Source of the DNA: Betaproteobacteria bacterium
GTDB taxonomy: Bacteria; Pseudomonadota; Gammaproteobacteria; Burkholderiales; Rhodocyclaceae
DNA: 64,000 bases
NCBI GenBank assembly: GCA_020621865.1
Contig: JAHRYW010000002.1
Coordinates: forward strand, 324,404 to 388,403
Direction of reading: 5' to 3'
The notes under the pieces: model-generated
The model's database searches: none
Seen by the model: the letters and a program-made list of their open reading frames with translations, nothing else
Told to the model about the DNA's origin: nothing
Made by a program: the position numbers and the translations under genes
In this document: in pieces, positions 42,670-51,211 of the stretch
Layout of the letters: each line of letters opens with the position of its first letter
How positions within the stretch are numbered: position 1 is the first letter of the stretch

Positions 42670-43431
42670 TCAGGAGTGGGCATAAAGGGTGATCACGTCG
42701 TAGGTCAGCGGCAGGCCGGCCGGGGTGCGCAGTTGTTCACATGCCGCCTCGGCGCGCTGGAAGGTGCCGCGACTCATCAGGCCGGCGCGCCGGCCGGTGC
42801 CGACCTGGTTGGCACCGATCGCCTTGACGGCGCGGAGCAGGGTCCGGAGGTCCGGGAAATATTCGGTTTTTTGCGTTTTTTTCTGGCTGACCGTAGCAAA
42901 GCCGGCGTCGGCGGCGATTTGGCCGATTTCGTCGGGGCCATGGAAGTCCAGCGTGTGCGCGTAGGCATCGACCCCGGCGAAGGCGTGGCGCAGTTCGCGG
43001 AAGGTGTCCGGGCCGAGGGTGGCGAGGGCGAGCAGGCCCTGCGGCACCAGTACGCGCCGGGCTTCGCGGAGCACCGCGGCAAGGTCGCACCATTGGACGG
43101 CCAGGCTGGACCAGTAGAGATCGAGGCTGGCATCGGCCAGTGGCAGGTGTTCAAGATCGCCGGCGAGGCGGCTGCACGGCGTTTTCACCCGCTGCAGCAT
43201 GGCCGGTGAGAGGTCCAGCGCGACTGTTTGGGCGGCCGGGAAGCGTGCGCACAGCGCGGCCAGGGCGTGGCCGGTGCCGCAACCAGCGTCGAGCATGCGG
43301 GCCGGGGTCATGGCCGGCAGGCCGGCGGCCAGGTCGGCGCAGATCTGGCGCTGGATGCCGGCGGCGCTGTCGTAGGTCGGCGCGGCGCGCTCGAAGGACT
43401 GGCGGATGCGGGCCTTGGACGGTCTAGTCAT
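42670..43431 (-). CDS. bioC: Malonyl-ACP O-methyltransferase
   Basis: A 253-aa SAM-dependent methyltransferase that methylates malonyl-ACP to prime pimelate synthesis. RIRQSFERAAPTYDSAAGIQRQIC and MLDAGCGTGHALAALCARFP (SAM motif I) are diagnostic, with LPLADASLDLYWSSLAVQWC further on. Its start overlaps the bioH stop (GATGACTAG). The variable segment ATVSQKKTQKTEYF near residues 180-195 is encoded by a copy of the dispersed repeat (42856-42906), read antisense to the gene. Confidence 0.94.
   Translation of the reverse strand: MTRPSKARIRQSFERAAPTYDSAAGIQRQICADLAAGLPAMTPARMLDAGCGTGHALAALCARFPAAQTVALDLSPAMLQRVKTPCSRLAGDLEHLPLADASLDLYWSSLAVQWCDLAAVLREARRVLVPQGLLALATLGPDTFRELRHAFAGVDAYAHTLDFHGPDEIGQIAADAGFATVSQKKTQKTEYFPDLRTLLRAVKAIGANQVGTGRRAGLMSRGTFQRAEAACEQLRTPAGLPLTYDVITLYAHS
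42856..42906 (+). repeat. Dispersed repeat, copy 8, inside bioC (antisense)
   Basis: GACCGTAGC is at 42889-42897, then AAAGCCGG (the ATT of the core is AAA). Upstream are GAAATATTCGG from 42856 (33 bp away), T6 and T7 runs. The bioC protein keeps its frame through it. Confidence 0.75.
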
Positions 43432-44137
43432 CGAGGAAGCCGTGCAGCACGGCGCGGAAATCGTCCGGCCGGGAGATGAAGGGGGCGTGGGCGCAAGCAT
43501 CGAGGACGCTCAGCCGGGCGTCCGGGATCAGGGCGGCCAGCGCCTCAGCGGCGGCGAGTGGCATCAGCGGGTCGGCGGCGCCATGGATGAGCAGCGTCGG
43601 CGCCTGGATTTGCGGGGCAAGGTTGCGCAGATCGACGTCGCGCAGCCAGTGGAGGCCGGTGAGCAGTGTTTCAGTCGCGGGGCGCGGGTCGGCCAGCTTG
43701 AGCAGTTCGATGGTGATGGTCCGGGCGCGGGCGTCGCCGCGGTTGAAGTTGCCGACGAAGCGGGGCAGTACGGCCTCGACGTCGGCGGCGACGGCGGCGG
43801 TGAATTCGGCCAGCACGGCCGGTGGCATGGCGTGCGGCCAGCCGTCGCGCTGGATGAAGCTGGCCGTGCCGGCGACCAGGATCAACTTGCCGACCTTGGC
43901 CGGGTGACGGGCGGCGACGGCCAGTGCCAGTTGGGCGCCGAGCGACCAGCCGGCCAGCGCCGTGCCGGGCTGCAGGCGGTCGGCGATGGCGTCGGCAGCG
44001 GCGGTGAAGTCGTGGATCAGCGGGGCGTCCCCGTATCCGGGTAAATCGAAAAATTGGCCATTTTTGCTTTCGACCGCAGCATTTAGCGGTCCGCGGCCGA
44101 GGCACCAGCCGGGCAGGAAGACGAGCGGTGCGCTCAT
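43424..44137 (-). CDS. bioH: Pimeloyl-ACP methyl ester carboxylesterase
   Basis: A 237-aa alpha/beta hydrolase that frees pimeloyl-ACP from its methyl ester, ending the BioC cycle. The catalytic triad is visible as Ser in AGWSLGAQLAL, Asp in HGAADPLMP and His in CAHAPFIS. The oxyanion region reads VFLPGWCLG. AAGGAAAG precedes the ATG, which overlaps the bioF stop. A dispersed-repeat copy (44041-44089) encodes LNAAVESKNGQFFDL near the N-terminus, a normally variable stretch. Confidence 0.92.
   Translation of the reverse strand: MSAPLVFLPGWCLGRGPLNAAVESKNGQFFDLPGYGDAPLIHDFTAAADAIADRLQPGTALAGWSLGAQLALAVAARHPAKVGKLILVAGTASFIQRDGWPHAMPPAVLAEFTAAVAADVEAVLPRFVGNFNRGDARARTITIELLKLADPRPATETLLTGLHWLRDVDLRNLAPQIQAPTLLIHGAADPLMPLAAAEALAALIPDARLSVLDACAHAPFISRPDDFRAVLHGFLDD
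44041..44089 (+). repeat. Dispersed repeat, copy 9, inside bioH (antisense)
   Basis: The core is GACCGCAGCATT (44072-44083; one mismatch). GTAAATCGAAAAATTGG starts at 44041, exactly 31 bp before it, followed by a T5 run. Confidence 0.78.
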
Positions 44138-45333
44138 GCGCTTTCCTTCAGTGCGGAGATCAGGGTATCGATGTCGGCGGCGGTATGGGCGGCCGAAACG
44201 GAGATGCGCAGGCGGGCGGTGCCTTTCGGTACCGTTGGCGGGCGAATGGCCGGCACCCACAGGCCGCGTTCCCAGAGGGCTGTCGACAGCGCGACGGCGG
44301 CTTCGTTGGCGCCGACGATCAGCGGCTGGATGGCGGTCGGTGACGGCAGCAGCGAGTACGGCAGACCGGCCAGGCCGTCGCGCAGCTGGGCGATGCGGGC
44401 CATCAGGTTGGCGCGCAGTGCGTCGCCGCCGACGATCAGTTGCAGGCTTTTCGACAGGGCGCAGGCGATGGCCGGCGGCGCGGCGGTGGTGAAGATGTAG
44501 GCGCGGCCTTTTTGCAGCAGGTAGTCGATGGCCGTTGCCGAGCCGGCGACGAAGGCGCCACCGACGCCGGCGGCCTTGCCCAGCGTGCCCATCAGCAGGA
44601 TGCGCGGCGATGCGGGCAGGTTGAAATGGGCCAGGCTGCCCCGGCCCTGCGGGCCGAGCACGCCGAAACCATGCGCGTCGTCGATGATCAGCCAGGCGTC
44701 GTAACGCTCGGCCAGCGCGAAGAGCAGCGGCAGCGGCGCGAGGTCGCCATCCATGCTGAACACGGCGTCGGTGACGATGATCTTGCGCCCGGCGGTGCTG
44801 GTGGCGAGCAGTTTTTCCAGGGCTGCGACGTCGTTGTGCGGGTAGCGCTGGACGTCGGCGCCGTTGGCCTTGGCCAGTTGCATGGCGTCGATCAGCGAGG
44901 CGTGGTTAAGCTTGTCGGCGAATACCGCATCGCCGCGGCCGGCCAGGGTCGGCGTCACCGCCAAGTTGGCCAGGTAGCCGGTGGAGAAGGTCAGGGCGCG
45001 GGCGAAGCCGGTGAAGGCGGCGATCTCGCTTTCCAGCGCTTCGTGCGGCACCAGGTGGCCGCTGACCAGGTGCGAGGCGCCGCTGCCGGCGCCCCATTGC
45101 ACGGCGCCATCGGCCAGCGCGCCGGCGATCTCGGCATTGCCGGCCAGCCCTAGGTAGTCGTTGGCTGCGAAATTCAGCACTTTTTTGCCATCGACCGTAG
45201 CATTCCGGCCGCAGGGCGTCTCCAGCACGCGGCGGCGGCGGGTCAGGCCGGTGGCGGCGATCGCCTGCAACTCGTCAGCAAGTTCGGCAGTCAGGCGGTC
45301 GGGGGCGGGCGTGGTGGGCATGGCGGTTTTCAT
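44134..45333 (-). CDS. bioF: 8-amino-7-oxononanoate synthase
   Basis: A 399-aa PLP enzyme joining pimeloyl-ACP and L-alanine. LNFAANDYLGLAGN, GSGASHLVSGHLVPHEALE, IIDDAHGFGVLGPQGRGS and the PLP lysine in MGTLGKAAGVGGAF are standard AONS motifs. The start MKTAMPTT at 45333 is taken, with a Met four codons later as an alternative; neither has a strong ribosome site. A dispersed-repeat copy (45169-45208) encodes RNATVDGKKVLNF just before the conserved NDYLG. Confidence 0.95.
   Translation of the reverse strand: MKTAMPTTPAPDRLTAELADELQAIAATGLTRRRRVLETPCGRNATVDGKKVLNFAANDYLGLAGNAEIAGALADGAVQWGAGSGASHLVSGHLVPHEALESEIAAFTGFARALTFSTGYLANLAVTPTLAGRGDAVFADKLNHASLIDAMQLAKANGADVQRYPHNDVAALEKLLATSTAGRKIIVTDAVFSMDGDLAPLPLLFALAERYDAWLIIDDAHGFGVLGPQGRGSLAHFNLPASPRILLMGTLGKAAGVGGAFVAGSATAIDYLLQKGRAYIFTTAAPPAIACALSKSLQLIVGGDALRANLMARIAQLRDGLAGLPYSLLPSPTAIQPLIVGANEAAVALSTALWERGLWVPAIRPPTVPKGTARLRISVSAAHTAADIDTLISALKESA
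45169..45208 (+). repeat. Dispersed repeat, copy 10, inside bioF (antisense)
   Basis: An exact core at 45193-45204 is followed by CCGG. GAAATTC starts at 45169, only 24 bp upstream (short form like copy 4), and a T6 run lies between. Confidence 0.8.
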
Positions 45334-45350
45334 GGTTGTGCAGCGATGGC

Positions 45351-46454
45351 CTAAAGCGCCTTGCCGACCAGTCGCGACGGGATCAGGCGCCGGATCTGGC
45401 GGCCGAGCACGGCACGAAAGCGCGGGCTGTGCAGGCAGATGCCGCCGAGCAGCCCGATCAGGCAACCCAGAACGGTGTCCCAGAAACGCGCCGCGATCAG
45501 GGTCGCTGCCGGCATTTGGCCGAGGGTGGCGGCTTCGACGAGCAGGATGGTCAGTGGCGTGATGAAGATGGCGGCGAGCGCGTAGTGGCGGACGACCAGG
45601 GTTTCGATCAGGAAGGCGAGAACGATCATGACCAGCGCGATGCTCCATGCATCAAGCGGCAAAAGCAAGAGCCCCCAGGCCAGCAGCAGGCCGGCGCCGG
45701 TGCCGAGAATGCGCTGCAGCTGCTTGTCCCAGACAGCGCGCAGGGACATGCCCTGGATGACCGCTAGGCAGCTGATCGTTACCCAGTAGGCCTGGTCGAG
45801 CCGGAGAAGCTGGGCGATGGCCAGCGACAGGCCGACGAAGACGCCGATCACGATGGCATCGAAAATCACGAAGTCGAAGGTCGGGGCCGGCCGCGGGGCG
45901 ATCGGCGCGGGCGGCTGCCGGCGCAACACGAACAGGCTGTAGCAGAGGGCAATCAGGCAGGCGAGCAGGCAGCCCATGGCGAGCAGGCCGACCTTGAGCG
46001 GTACGGCCATGAGGTCGCCGGGCGCGTTGGCGCCGATCGCCGCGGCCATGATGAAGAAGAAACTGCCCGGTGGCGCCATGTTGTAGTAACGGCAGACCAT
46101 GGTGACCAGGATGGCGGTGAAGGCCAGCGCCAGTGTCATTGCCGGCGGGTAGAGGTGACTGATGACACCGAGGGCATCGCTGGCGATCATCGCGAAGGCA
46201 CAGGCCATCAGCGTCACCATCCGGTGATGCATCGGCGTTTCGGGCAGGTACAGGAAGACCAGGCCGCCCAGCGACGAGATCAGGCCGAAGTCCATGTGTC
46301 CGAAATAGGCGCCGACCAGCAGCGGCAAACCGGAGGAAAGGGCGGCGGCGAAAGGCATCGGCCAGCGGCGGTCGCTGGCGTTGAAGGTGGTCAGACGGAT
46401 GATTTCGGCGTGGATCAGCCGCTTGAGCTCCGTCCAGCGTTGCGCGCCGGCCAT
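45351..46454 (-). CDS. FUSC-family inner-membrane protein inside the biotin operon
   Basis: A 367-aa protein with about ten TM helices in two bundles of five (LISSLGGLVFLYLP, MTLALAFTAILVTMVCRYY, then FVGLSLAIAQLLRLDQAYWVTISCLAVIQGMSLRAVWDKQLQRILGTGAGLLLAW). The last block is the FUSC/aromatic-acid-exporter signature (YWV..S...V......A...R...R..GT..G). FUSC proteins export aromatic or fusaric-type acids. Here the gene is placed exactly between bioA and bioF with 4- and 17-bp gaps, so it is transcribed with biotin synthesis; a role in moving biotin, pimelate or an intermediate is only a guess. Confidence 0.87.
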   Translation of the reverse strand: MAGAQRWTELKRLIHAEIIRLTTFNASDRRWPMPFAAALSSGLPLLVGAYFGHMDFGLISSLGGLVFLYLPETPMHHRMVTLMACAFAMIASDALGVISHLYPPAMTLALAFTAILVTMVCRYYNMAPPGSFFFIMAAAIGANAPGDLMAVPLKVGLLAMGCLLACLIALCYSLFVLRRQPPAPIAPRPAPTFDFVIFDAIVIGVFVGLSLAIAQLLRLDQAYWVTISCLAVIQGMSLRAVWDKQLQRILGTGAGLLLAWGLLLLPLDAWSIALVMIVLAFLIETLVVRHYALAAIFITPLTILLVEAATLGQMPAATLIAARFWDTVLGCLIGLLGGICLHSPRFRAVLGRQIRRLIPSRLVGKAL

Positions 46455-46458
46455 GGCT

Positions 46459-47802
46459 TCAGCTCGCCGCGTCCAGCGCCCCGTGGATGGCCGTGGCCAG
46501 GTGGGCGATCTCGTCGTCGCTGACGATGTAAGGAGGCATCAGGTAGACGGTATTGCCGATCGGCCGGATCAAGGCTTCACGTTCCAGCGCGGCGCGGTAG
46601 AACCTGCGCGAGAAGTGCGGGTCTTCGGTGGCGACGTCGAAGGCGGCGATCATGCCGCGCTGGCGCAGGTGGCGCACTTGCGGGTGGTCGGCTAGCGGGG
46701 CGAGGGCAGCGCCTATTTTGGCGGATTTCACCCGGTTGGCAGCCAATACGTCGTCGGACTGGAAGATGTCGAGCGTTGCCAGCGCGGCGCGGCAGGCCAG
46801 CGGGTTGCCGGTGTAGCTGTGCGAATGCAGGAAGGCGCGGGCGACCGAGTCGTCGAGGAAGGCGGCATAGATCGTGTCGCTGCACAGGACGATGGAGAGC
46901 GGCAGGTAGCCGCCGGAGATGCCTTTTGACAGGCACATCAGGTCGGGCCGGATAGCCGCTTGCTCATGGGCGAAGAAGCTGCCGGTGCGGCCGCAGCCGA
47001 CGGCGATTTCGTCGCAGATCAGGTGCACTTCGTGGCGGTCGCACAGGGCGCGGGCGAGACGCAGGTATTCCGGGTCGTACATCGCCATGCCGGCGGCGCC
47101 CTGGACCAGCGGCTCGACGATCAGCGCGGCGATGCGCTCGCCGTGGGCTTCGAGGTGGGCCTCCAGGGCCGCTGCCGCGCGCCTGGCAACATCGGCCGGG
47201 CTTTCGCCGGCTTCGGCCAGGCGGAAATCCGGCGATGGCAGGACGTGGGCGGCAGCACGAACGAGCGGCGCGTAGGCGTCCTTGAAGATGGCGACGTCGG
47301 TCACGGCCAGCGCGCCGACCGTCTCGCCGTGGTAGCTGCCGGCCAGGCAAAGGAATCCAGCCTTCTCCGGCCGGCCCACATTGCGCCAGTAGTGGAAGCT
47401 CATCTTCAGCGCGATCTCGGTCGCCGAGGCGCCGTCCGAGGCATAGAAGGCATGACCGAGGGCGCCGCCGGTCAGCGCCGACAGGCGCTCGGACAGCTCG
47501 ACCACCGGCTGGTGCGTGAAGCCGGCGAGCATGACGTGTTCCAGCGTTTCCAGCTGGTCACGCAGGGCGGTGTTGATACGCGGGTTGGCGTGGCCGAACA
47601 GGTTGGTCCACCACGAACTGATTCCGTCGAGATAGCGCTTGCCGTCGAAGTCGTAGAGCCAGGCGCCTTGCCCACGGGCGATGGGGACCAGCGGCAGGTG
47701 GGCCGGCGAGCCGTTCTGCGCGTGGTGCTGCATCTGCGTGCACGGGTGCCAGACAGCCGCCTGGCTACGCGCCAGCCAGGCCGAGTTCGACGGCTGGTCC
47801 AT
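46459..47802 (-). CDS. bioA: Adenosylmethionine-8-amino-7-oxononanoate aminotransferase
   Basis: A 447-aa class III PLP aminotransferase that makes 7,8-diaminopelargonate using SAM as amino donor. VWHPCTQMQ, DGISSWWTNLFGHANPRI, the PLP Asp in LICDEIAVGCGRTG, the PLP Lys in CLSKGISGGYLPLS, and HSHSYTGNPLACRAAL are typical of BioA. Its ATG overlaps the stop of the DUF2863 gene by one base (TGATG), so that gene leads the operon. Confidence 0.97.
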   Translation of the reverse strand: MDQPSNSAWLARSQAAVWHPCTQMQHHAQNGSPAHLPLVPIARGQGAWLYDFDGKRYLDGISSWWTNLFGHANPRINTALRDQLETLEHVMLAGFTHQPVVELSERLSALTGGALGHAFYASDGASATEIALKMSFHYWRNVGRPEKAGFLCLAGSYHGETVGALAVTDVAIFKDAYAPLVRAAAHVLPSPDFRLAEAGESPADVARRAAAALEAHLEAHGERIAALIVEPLVQGAAGMAMYDPEYLRLARALCDRHEVHLICDEIAVGCGRTGSFFAHEQAAIRPDLMCLSKGISGGYLPLSIVLCSDTIYAAFLDDSVARAFLHSHSYTGNPLACRAALATLDIFQSDDVLAANRVKSAKIGAALAPLADHPQVRHLRQRGMIAAFDVATEDPHFSRRFYRAALEREALIRPIGNTVYLMPPYIVSDDEIAHLATAIHGALDAAS

Positions 47803-48974
47803 CAATGCAGGACTTGCGAATTGGTGGCCGGCTGTTCCGGCATTTCGGCGTGCACCAGTTCGGCTTCGCGGTTGGGGAAGAGCGGGGCGCCGCAGTCGTC
47901 GCAGAATTCCATCGGGAAATGATGGTCGAGGAAGAGCACGTCCTTGACGCCGGCTTCGCGCAGAACGGCTTCGATCTCGCCGGCGGCGTCGGTCGCTTCG
48001 TCCTCGGCGCCGAGCAGCGGCCAGACGATGCCGTGGTAGATCTCTTCGCCAGTGGTCGGGCCGAGGCCGACGCGGTATTCCTCCATCCGGCGGTCGTAGC
48101 AGGGGCCGACGACGGCGCGGATATCGGCCGGCATCAGGCCGAGCGTGGTCTGCAGGAAGGCCACCGAGGCCTTCAGCGAATACGGGCGCGACAGGCGGTC
48201 GGCGTTGCGGCAGGCGGCGTGGTAGGCATCGGCCAGCAGCGGTTGCCAGGCGCAGCCGGTGAGCAGCGGTTCGAGATTGGGGCTGCCCTGCTTGAGCCAT
48301 TCCTTGAGCGCACCGTCCTTGCTGCCGTCGGCCTCGTTCCAGCGGAACAGCGGCTTGCCGTGCGGCACGGCGATGGCGCCGACCAGGTAGCGGACGTCGG
48401 ACAGGAAGCGGTTGGTTTCTGCCATGCCCTTGGTGTCGATGGCCAGGTGGCCGCCGGCCAGCGCCGCTTCGCCGAGTTCGCGGGTCAGTTGCCAGGTGTC
48501 GCAGAAGCTGCGCGGCAACTGGTCCGGGCTGAACAGGAAGTCGGCCAGCGCCAGTTTGGCGTCGCCGCCGAAGACATGGGCGCCGAGCTGCACGGCCAGC
48601 GCCTGCAGCGTGCTCTTGGGCAGCGGGCTGGCGGGAATAGAAAAGCGCGACCAGGCGAGCACCGGCGCGGCGAACAGCTGGATGTCGAAGGCCTGGCCGG
48701 AGGCTTCCAGGCGATGGGTCTCGGCCCGCGACTCGACCATGTCGGCCAGTTCGTCGTGGGCGCGCGGGTTGGCCTCGAACAGGCGGTCGAGCGCAGTGTT
48801 GATGTCGTCTTCGGCACCGTTTTTGAGCAGGCTGTCGACGGCTTCGGCCAGTTGCGTTTCCCAGTAGGCGTCTTCCAGCTTGCCGCCGGATTCGGAAAGG
48901 CCGGCGGCAAGCCGTTGCAGTTCGGCCGCATCGCGGGAAAGACGGTCGCGGGCGCCAAAGCGGGTGCGTTTCAT
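47802..48974 (-). CDS. DUF2863 family protein
   Basis: A 390-aa cytosolic protein of the betaproteobacterial DUF2863 family; no function is known. Recognisable parts are the opening KRTRFGARDRLSRDAAELQRLAAGLSESGGKLEDAYWETQL and the C-terminal VLFLDHHFPMEFCDDCGAPLFPNREAELVHAEMPE, whose CDDCGAPLFPN resembles a half zinc ribbon. It is translationally coupled to bioA by a one-base overlap and is the first gene of the operon, a placement worth noting. The 76-bp gap to divergent yaaA contains a perfect palindrome. Confidence 0.87.
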   Translation of the reverse strand: MKRTRFGARDRLSRDAAELQRLAAGLSESGGKLEDAYWETQLAEAVDSLLKNGAEDDINTALDRLFEANPRAHDELADMVESRAETHRLEASGQAFDIQLFAAPVLAWSRFSIPASPLPKSTLQALAVQLGAHVFGGDAKLALADFLFSPDQLPRSFCDTWQLTRELGEAALAGGHLAIDTKGMAETNRFLSDVRYLVGAIAVPHGKPLFRWNEADGSKDGALKEWLKQGSPNLEPLLTGCAWQPLLADAYHAACRNADRLSRPYSLKASVAFLQTTLGLMPADIRAVVGPCYDRRMEEYRVGLGPTTGEEIYHGIVWPLLGAEDEATDAAGEIEAVLREAGVKDVLFLDHHFPMEFCDDCGAPLFPNREAELVHAEMPEQPATNSQVLH

Positions 48975-49001
48975 CGGTGTTCCAGAAAATTCAAAGATGT
49001 A

Positions 49002-49021
49002 ATTTTACCAGCCGGTAAAAT
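49002..49021. promoter_or_regulatory. Palindrome in the bio operon/yaaA divergent gap
   Basis: ATTTTACC-AGCC-GGTAAAAT is a perfect 8-bp inverted repeat with a 4-base centre, midway between the divergent DUF2863-bio operon and yaaA. It is shaped like a repressor site but does not match the E. coli BirA box (TTGTAAACC dyad with a long spacer) as I know it. Confidence 0.5.
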
Positions 49022-49050
49022 GGGCAGAGCACAAACCTTCGAGTCCGATC

Positions 49051-49821
49051 ATGCTTCTCTTTCTGTCCCCCGCCAAGGCGCTGGATTACAAGACGCCGCC
49101 GCACATCGCCAGGCATACCCTGCCGGCCTACCTGAACCACTCGGAAACCCTGATCAAGGCTTTGCGCAAGCTGTCGCCGGCCGACATTGCCAACCTGATG
49201 GACCTTTCCGATCCGCTCGCCTTGCTGAACTTCAACCGCTACGCCGACTGGTCGCTGCCCTTTACGCCGGATAATGCCAAGCAGGCGGTGCTGGCTTTCG
49301 ACGGCGATGTTTACGACGGCCTGGCCGCCAGGACGCTGTCGGCCGACGACCTCGATTTCGCGCAGCAGAAGGTACGCATCCTGTCCGGTCTCTACGGCAT
49401 CCTGAAGCCGCTCGACCTGATGCAGCCCTATCGCCTCGAAATGGGTACCAAATTCGCCAACAAGGCCGGCAAGGATCTCTATGCCTTCTGGGGCGAACGC
49501 CTGCTCGATGCGATCAACGCCGAACTGGAGGCCATGCCGAATCCCGTGGCGGTCAATCTGGCTTCCGAGGAATATTTCAAGGCGGCGGTCGGCCGCAAGA
49601 TCAAGGGCCGGCTGATCCAGCCGGTGTTCGAGGACTGGAAGAACGGCCGCTACAAGATCATCAGCTTCTACGCCAAGCGGGCGCGTGGCTTGATGACGCG
49701 CTATGCGGTGCTCAACCGGTTGCATCAGCCGGAGGCGCTGCAGGATTTCGCCGAGGACGGCTACGGCTTCGTGCCCGAGGCGTCGGACGACCGGACCTGG
49801 GTGTTCCGGCGCCGGATGTGA
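49051..49821 (+). CDS. yaaA: Peroxide-stress protein YaaA (DUF328)
   Basis: A 256-aa protein of the YaaA family, which in E. coli limits free iron and DNA damage during H2O2 stress. The start [59 protein letters not shown] and [16 protein letters not shown] are all family motifs. The eutB start follows its stop by one base, so the three genes yaaA-eutB-eutC form one unit. Confidence 0.95.
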   Translation: MLLFLSPAKALDYKTPPHIARHTLPAYLNHSETLIKALRKLSPADIANLMDLSDPLALLNFNRYADWSLPFTPDNAKQAVLAFDGDVYDGLAARTLSADDLDFAQQKVRILSGLYGILKPLDLMQPYRLEMGTKFANKAGKDLYAFWGERLLDAINAELEAMPNPVAVNLASEEYFKAAVGRKIKGRLIQPVFEDWKNGRYKIISFYAKRARGLMTRYAVLNRLHQPEALQDFAEDGYGFVPEASDDRTWVFRRRM

Positions 49822-49822
49822 G

Positions 49823-51211
49823 ATGAGCCTGGCGGCCCGCATCGGCAACGTCGGCTACCGTTTCGGGAGCCTGCGCGAGGTGCTGGCCAAGGCCAGCCCG
49901 GCGCGTTCCGGCGATGCACTGGCCGGCATTGCGGCGGCGAGCGCTACCGAGCGCATGGCCGCCAGGCTGGTGCTGGCTGATCTGCCCTTGCGCCGCCTGC
50001 TCGACGAGCCGCTGATTCCCTACGAGAGCGACGAGGTCACCCGGCTGATCGTCGATAGCCACGACGCGGCGGCCTTCGCGCCGGTTGCTTCGCTGACGGT
50101 TGGCGAATTCCGCGAATGGCTGCTCGACGAGGCGACCGGCGAGGCGGAACTGGCCGCGCTGGCGCCGGGGCTGACGCCGGAAATGGTCGCCGCGGTCAGC
50201 AAGGTCATGCGCAACCAGGATTTGATCGCCGTCGCCCGCAAGTGCCGCGTCGTCACCGCCTTTCGCGACACGCTTGGCCTGCCCGGGCGGCTGGCGGTGC
50301 GCCTGCAGCCCAATCATCCGACCGACGACGCCCGCGGCATTGCCGCTGCGCTGCTCGACGGCCTGATGTACGGCGTCGGCGACGCGGTGATCGGCATCAA
50401 CCCGGCCTCCGACAGCCCGGCGGCGCTGGCCGCGCTGTGGCGCATGCTCGACGAGCTGATCGGCCGCTTCGCCATCCCGACCCAGTCCTGCGTGCTGACC
50501 CACGTCAGCAGCCAGATCCAGGCCATCGAGGCCGGACTGCCGGTCGACCTGGTCTTCCAGTCGGTGGCCGGAACCGAGGCGGCCAACGCTGGCTTCGGGA
50601 TCAACCTGGCCCTGCTGCAGGAAGCCCGCGAGGCGGCGCTGTCGCTCAAGCGCGGCACGGTCGGCGACCATGTGATGTACTTCGAGACCGGCCAGGGCAG
50701 CGCCTTGTCGGCCAACGCCCACCACGGCGTCGACCAGCAGACCTGCGAGGCGCGGGCCTACGCCGTGGCCCGCCATTTCAAGCCGCTGCTGGTCAATACC
50801 GTGGTCGGCTTCATCGGCCCGGAATATCTCTACGACGGCAAGCAGATCATCCGCGCCGGGCTGGAGGACCACTTCTGCGGCAAGCTGCTCGGCCTGCCGA
50901 TGGGCTGCGACATCTGCTACACCAACCACGCCGAGGCCGACCAGGACGACATGGACAACCTGCTGGTGCTGCTCGGCACGGCCGGCGTCAATTTCATCAT
51001 GGGCGTGCCGGGGGCCGACGACATCATGCTCAACTACCAGAGCACCTCCTTCCACGACCAGCTGTTTGCGCGCCAGACGCTGGGTTTGCGGCGGGCGCCG
51101 GAATTCGAGGCCTGGCTGCAGACGATGGGGCTGGCCGACGAGCACGGGCGCCTGTTGCCGCCACGCGCCGATCATCGCCTGCTGCAGGACCTGACGCGGG
51201 GGCTGAAATGA
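49823..51211 (+). CDS. eutB: Ethanolamine ammonia-lyase large subunit
   Basis: A 462-aa alpha subunit of the adenosylcobalamin-dependent enzyme that splits ethanolamine into acetaldehyde and ammonia. Motifs include VMRNQDLIAVARKCRVVTAFR, RLQPNHPTDDARGIAAALLDGLMYGVGDAVIGINPASDS, THVSSQIQAIE, YFETGQGSALSANAHHGVDQQT, and NHAEADQDDMDNLLVLLGTAGVNFIMGVPGADDIMLNYQSTSFHD. Length matches E. coli EutB (453 aa). ATG overlaps nothing but sits one base after the yaaA stop. No eut microcompartment, EutA or EutR gene is adjacent. Confidence 0.97.
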   Translation: MSLAARIGNVGYRFGSLREVLAKASPARSGDALAGIAAASATERMAARLVLADLPLRRLLDEPLIPYESDEVTRLIVDSHDAAAFAPVASLTVGEFREWLLDEATGEAELAALAPGLTPEMVAAVSKVMRNQDLIAVARKCRVVTAFRDTLGLPGRLAVRLQPNHPTDDARGIAAALLDGLMYGVGDAVIGINPASDSPAALAALWRMLDELIGRFAIPTQSCVLTHVSSQIQAIEAGLPVDLVFQSVAGTEAANAGFGINLALLQEAREAALSLKRGTVGDHVMYFETGQGSALSANAHHGVDQQTCEARAYAVARHFKPLLVNTVVGFIGPEYLYDGKQIIRAGLEDHFCGKLLGLPMGCDICYTNHAEADQDDMDNLLVLLGTAGVNFIMGVPGADDIMLNYQSTSFHDQLFARQTLGLRRAPEFEAWLQTMGLADEHGRLLPPRADHRLLQDLTRGLK

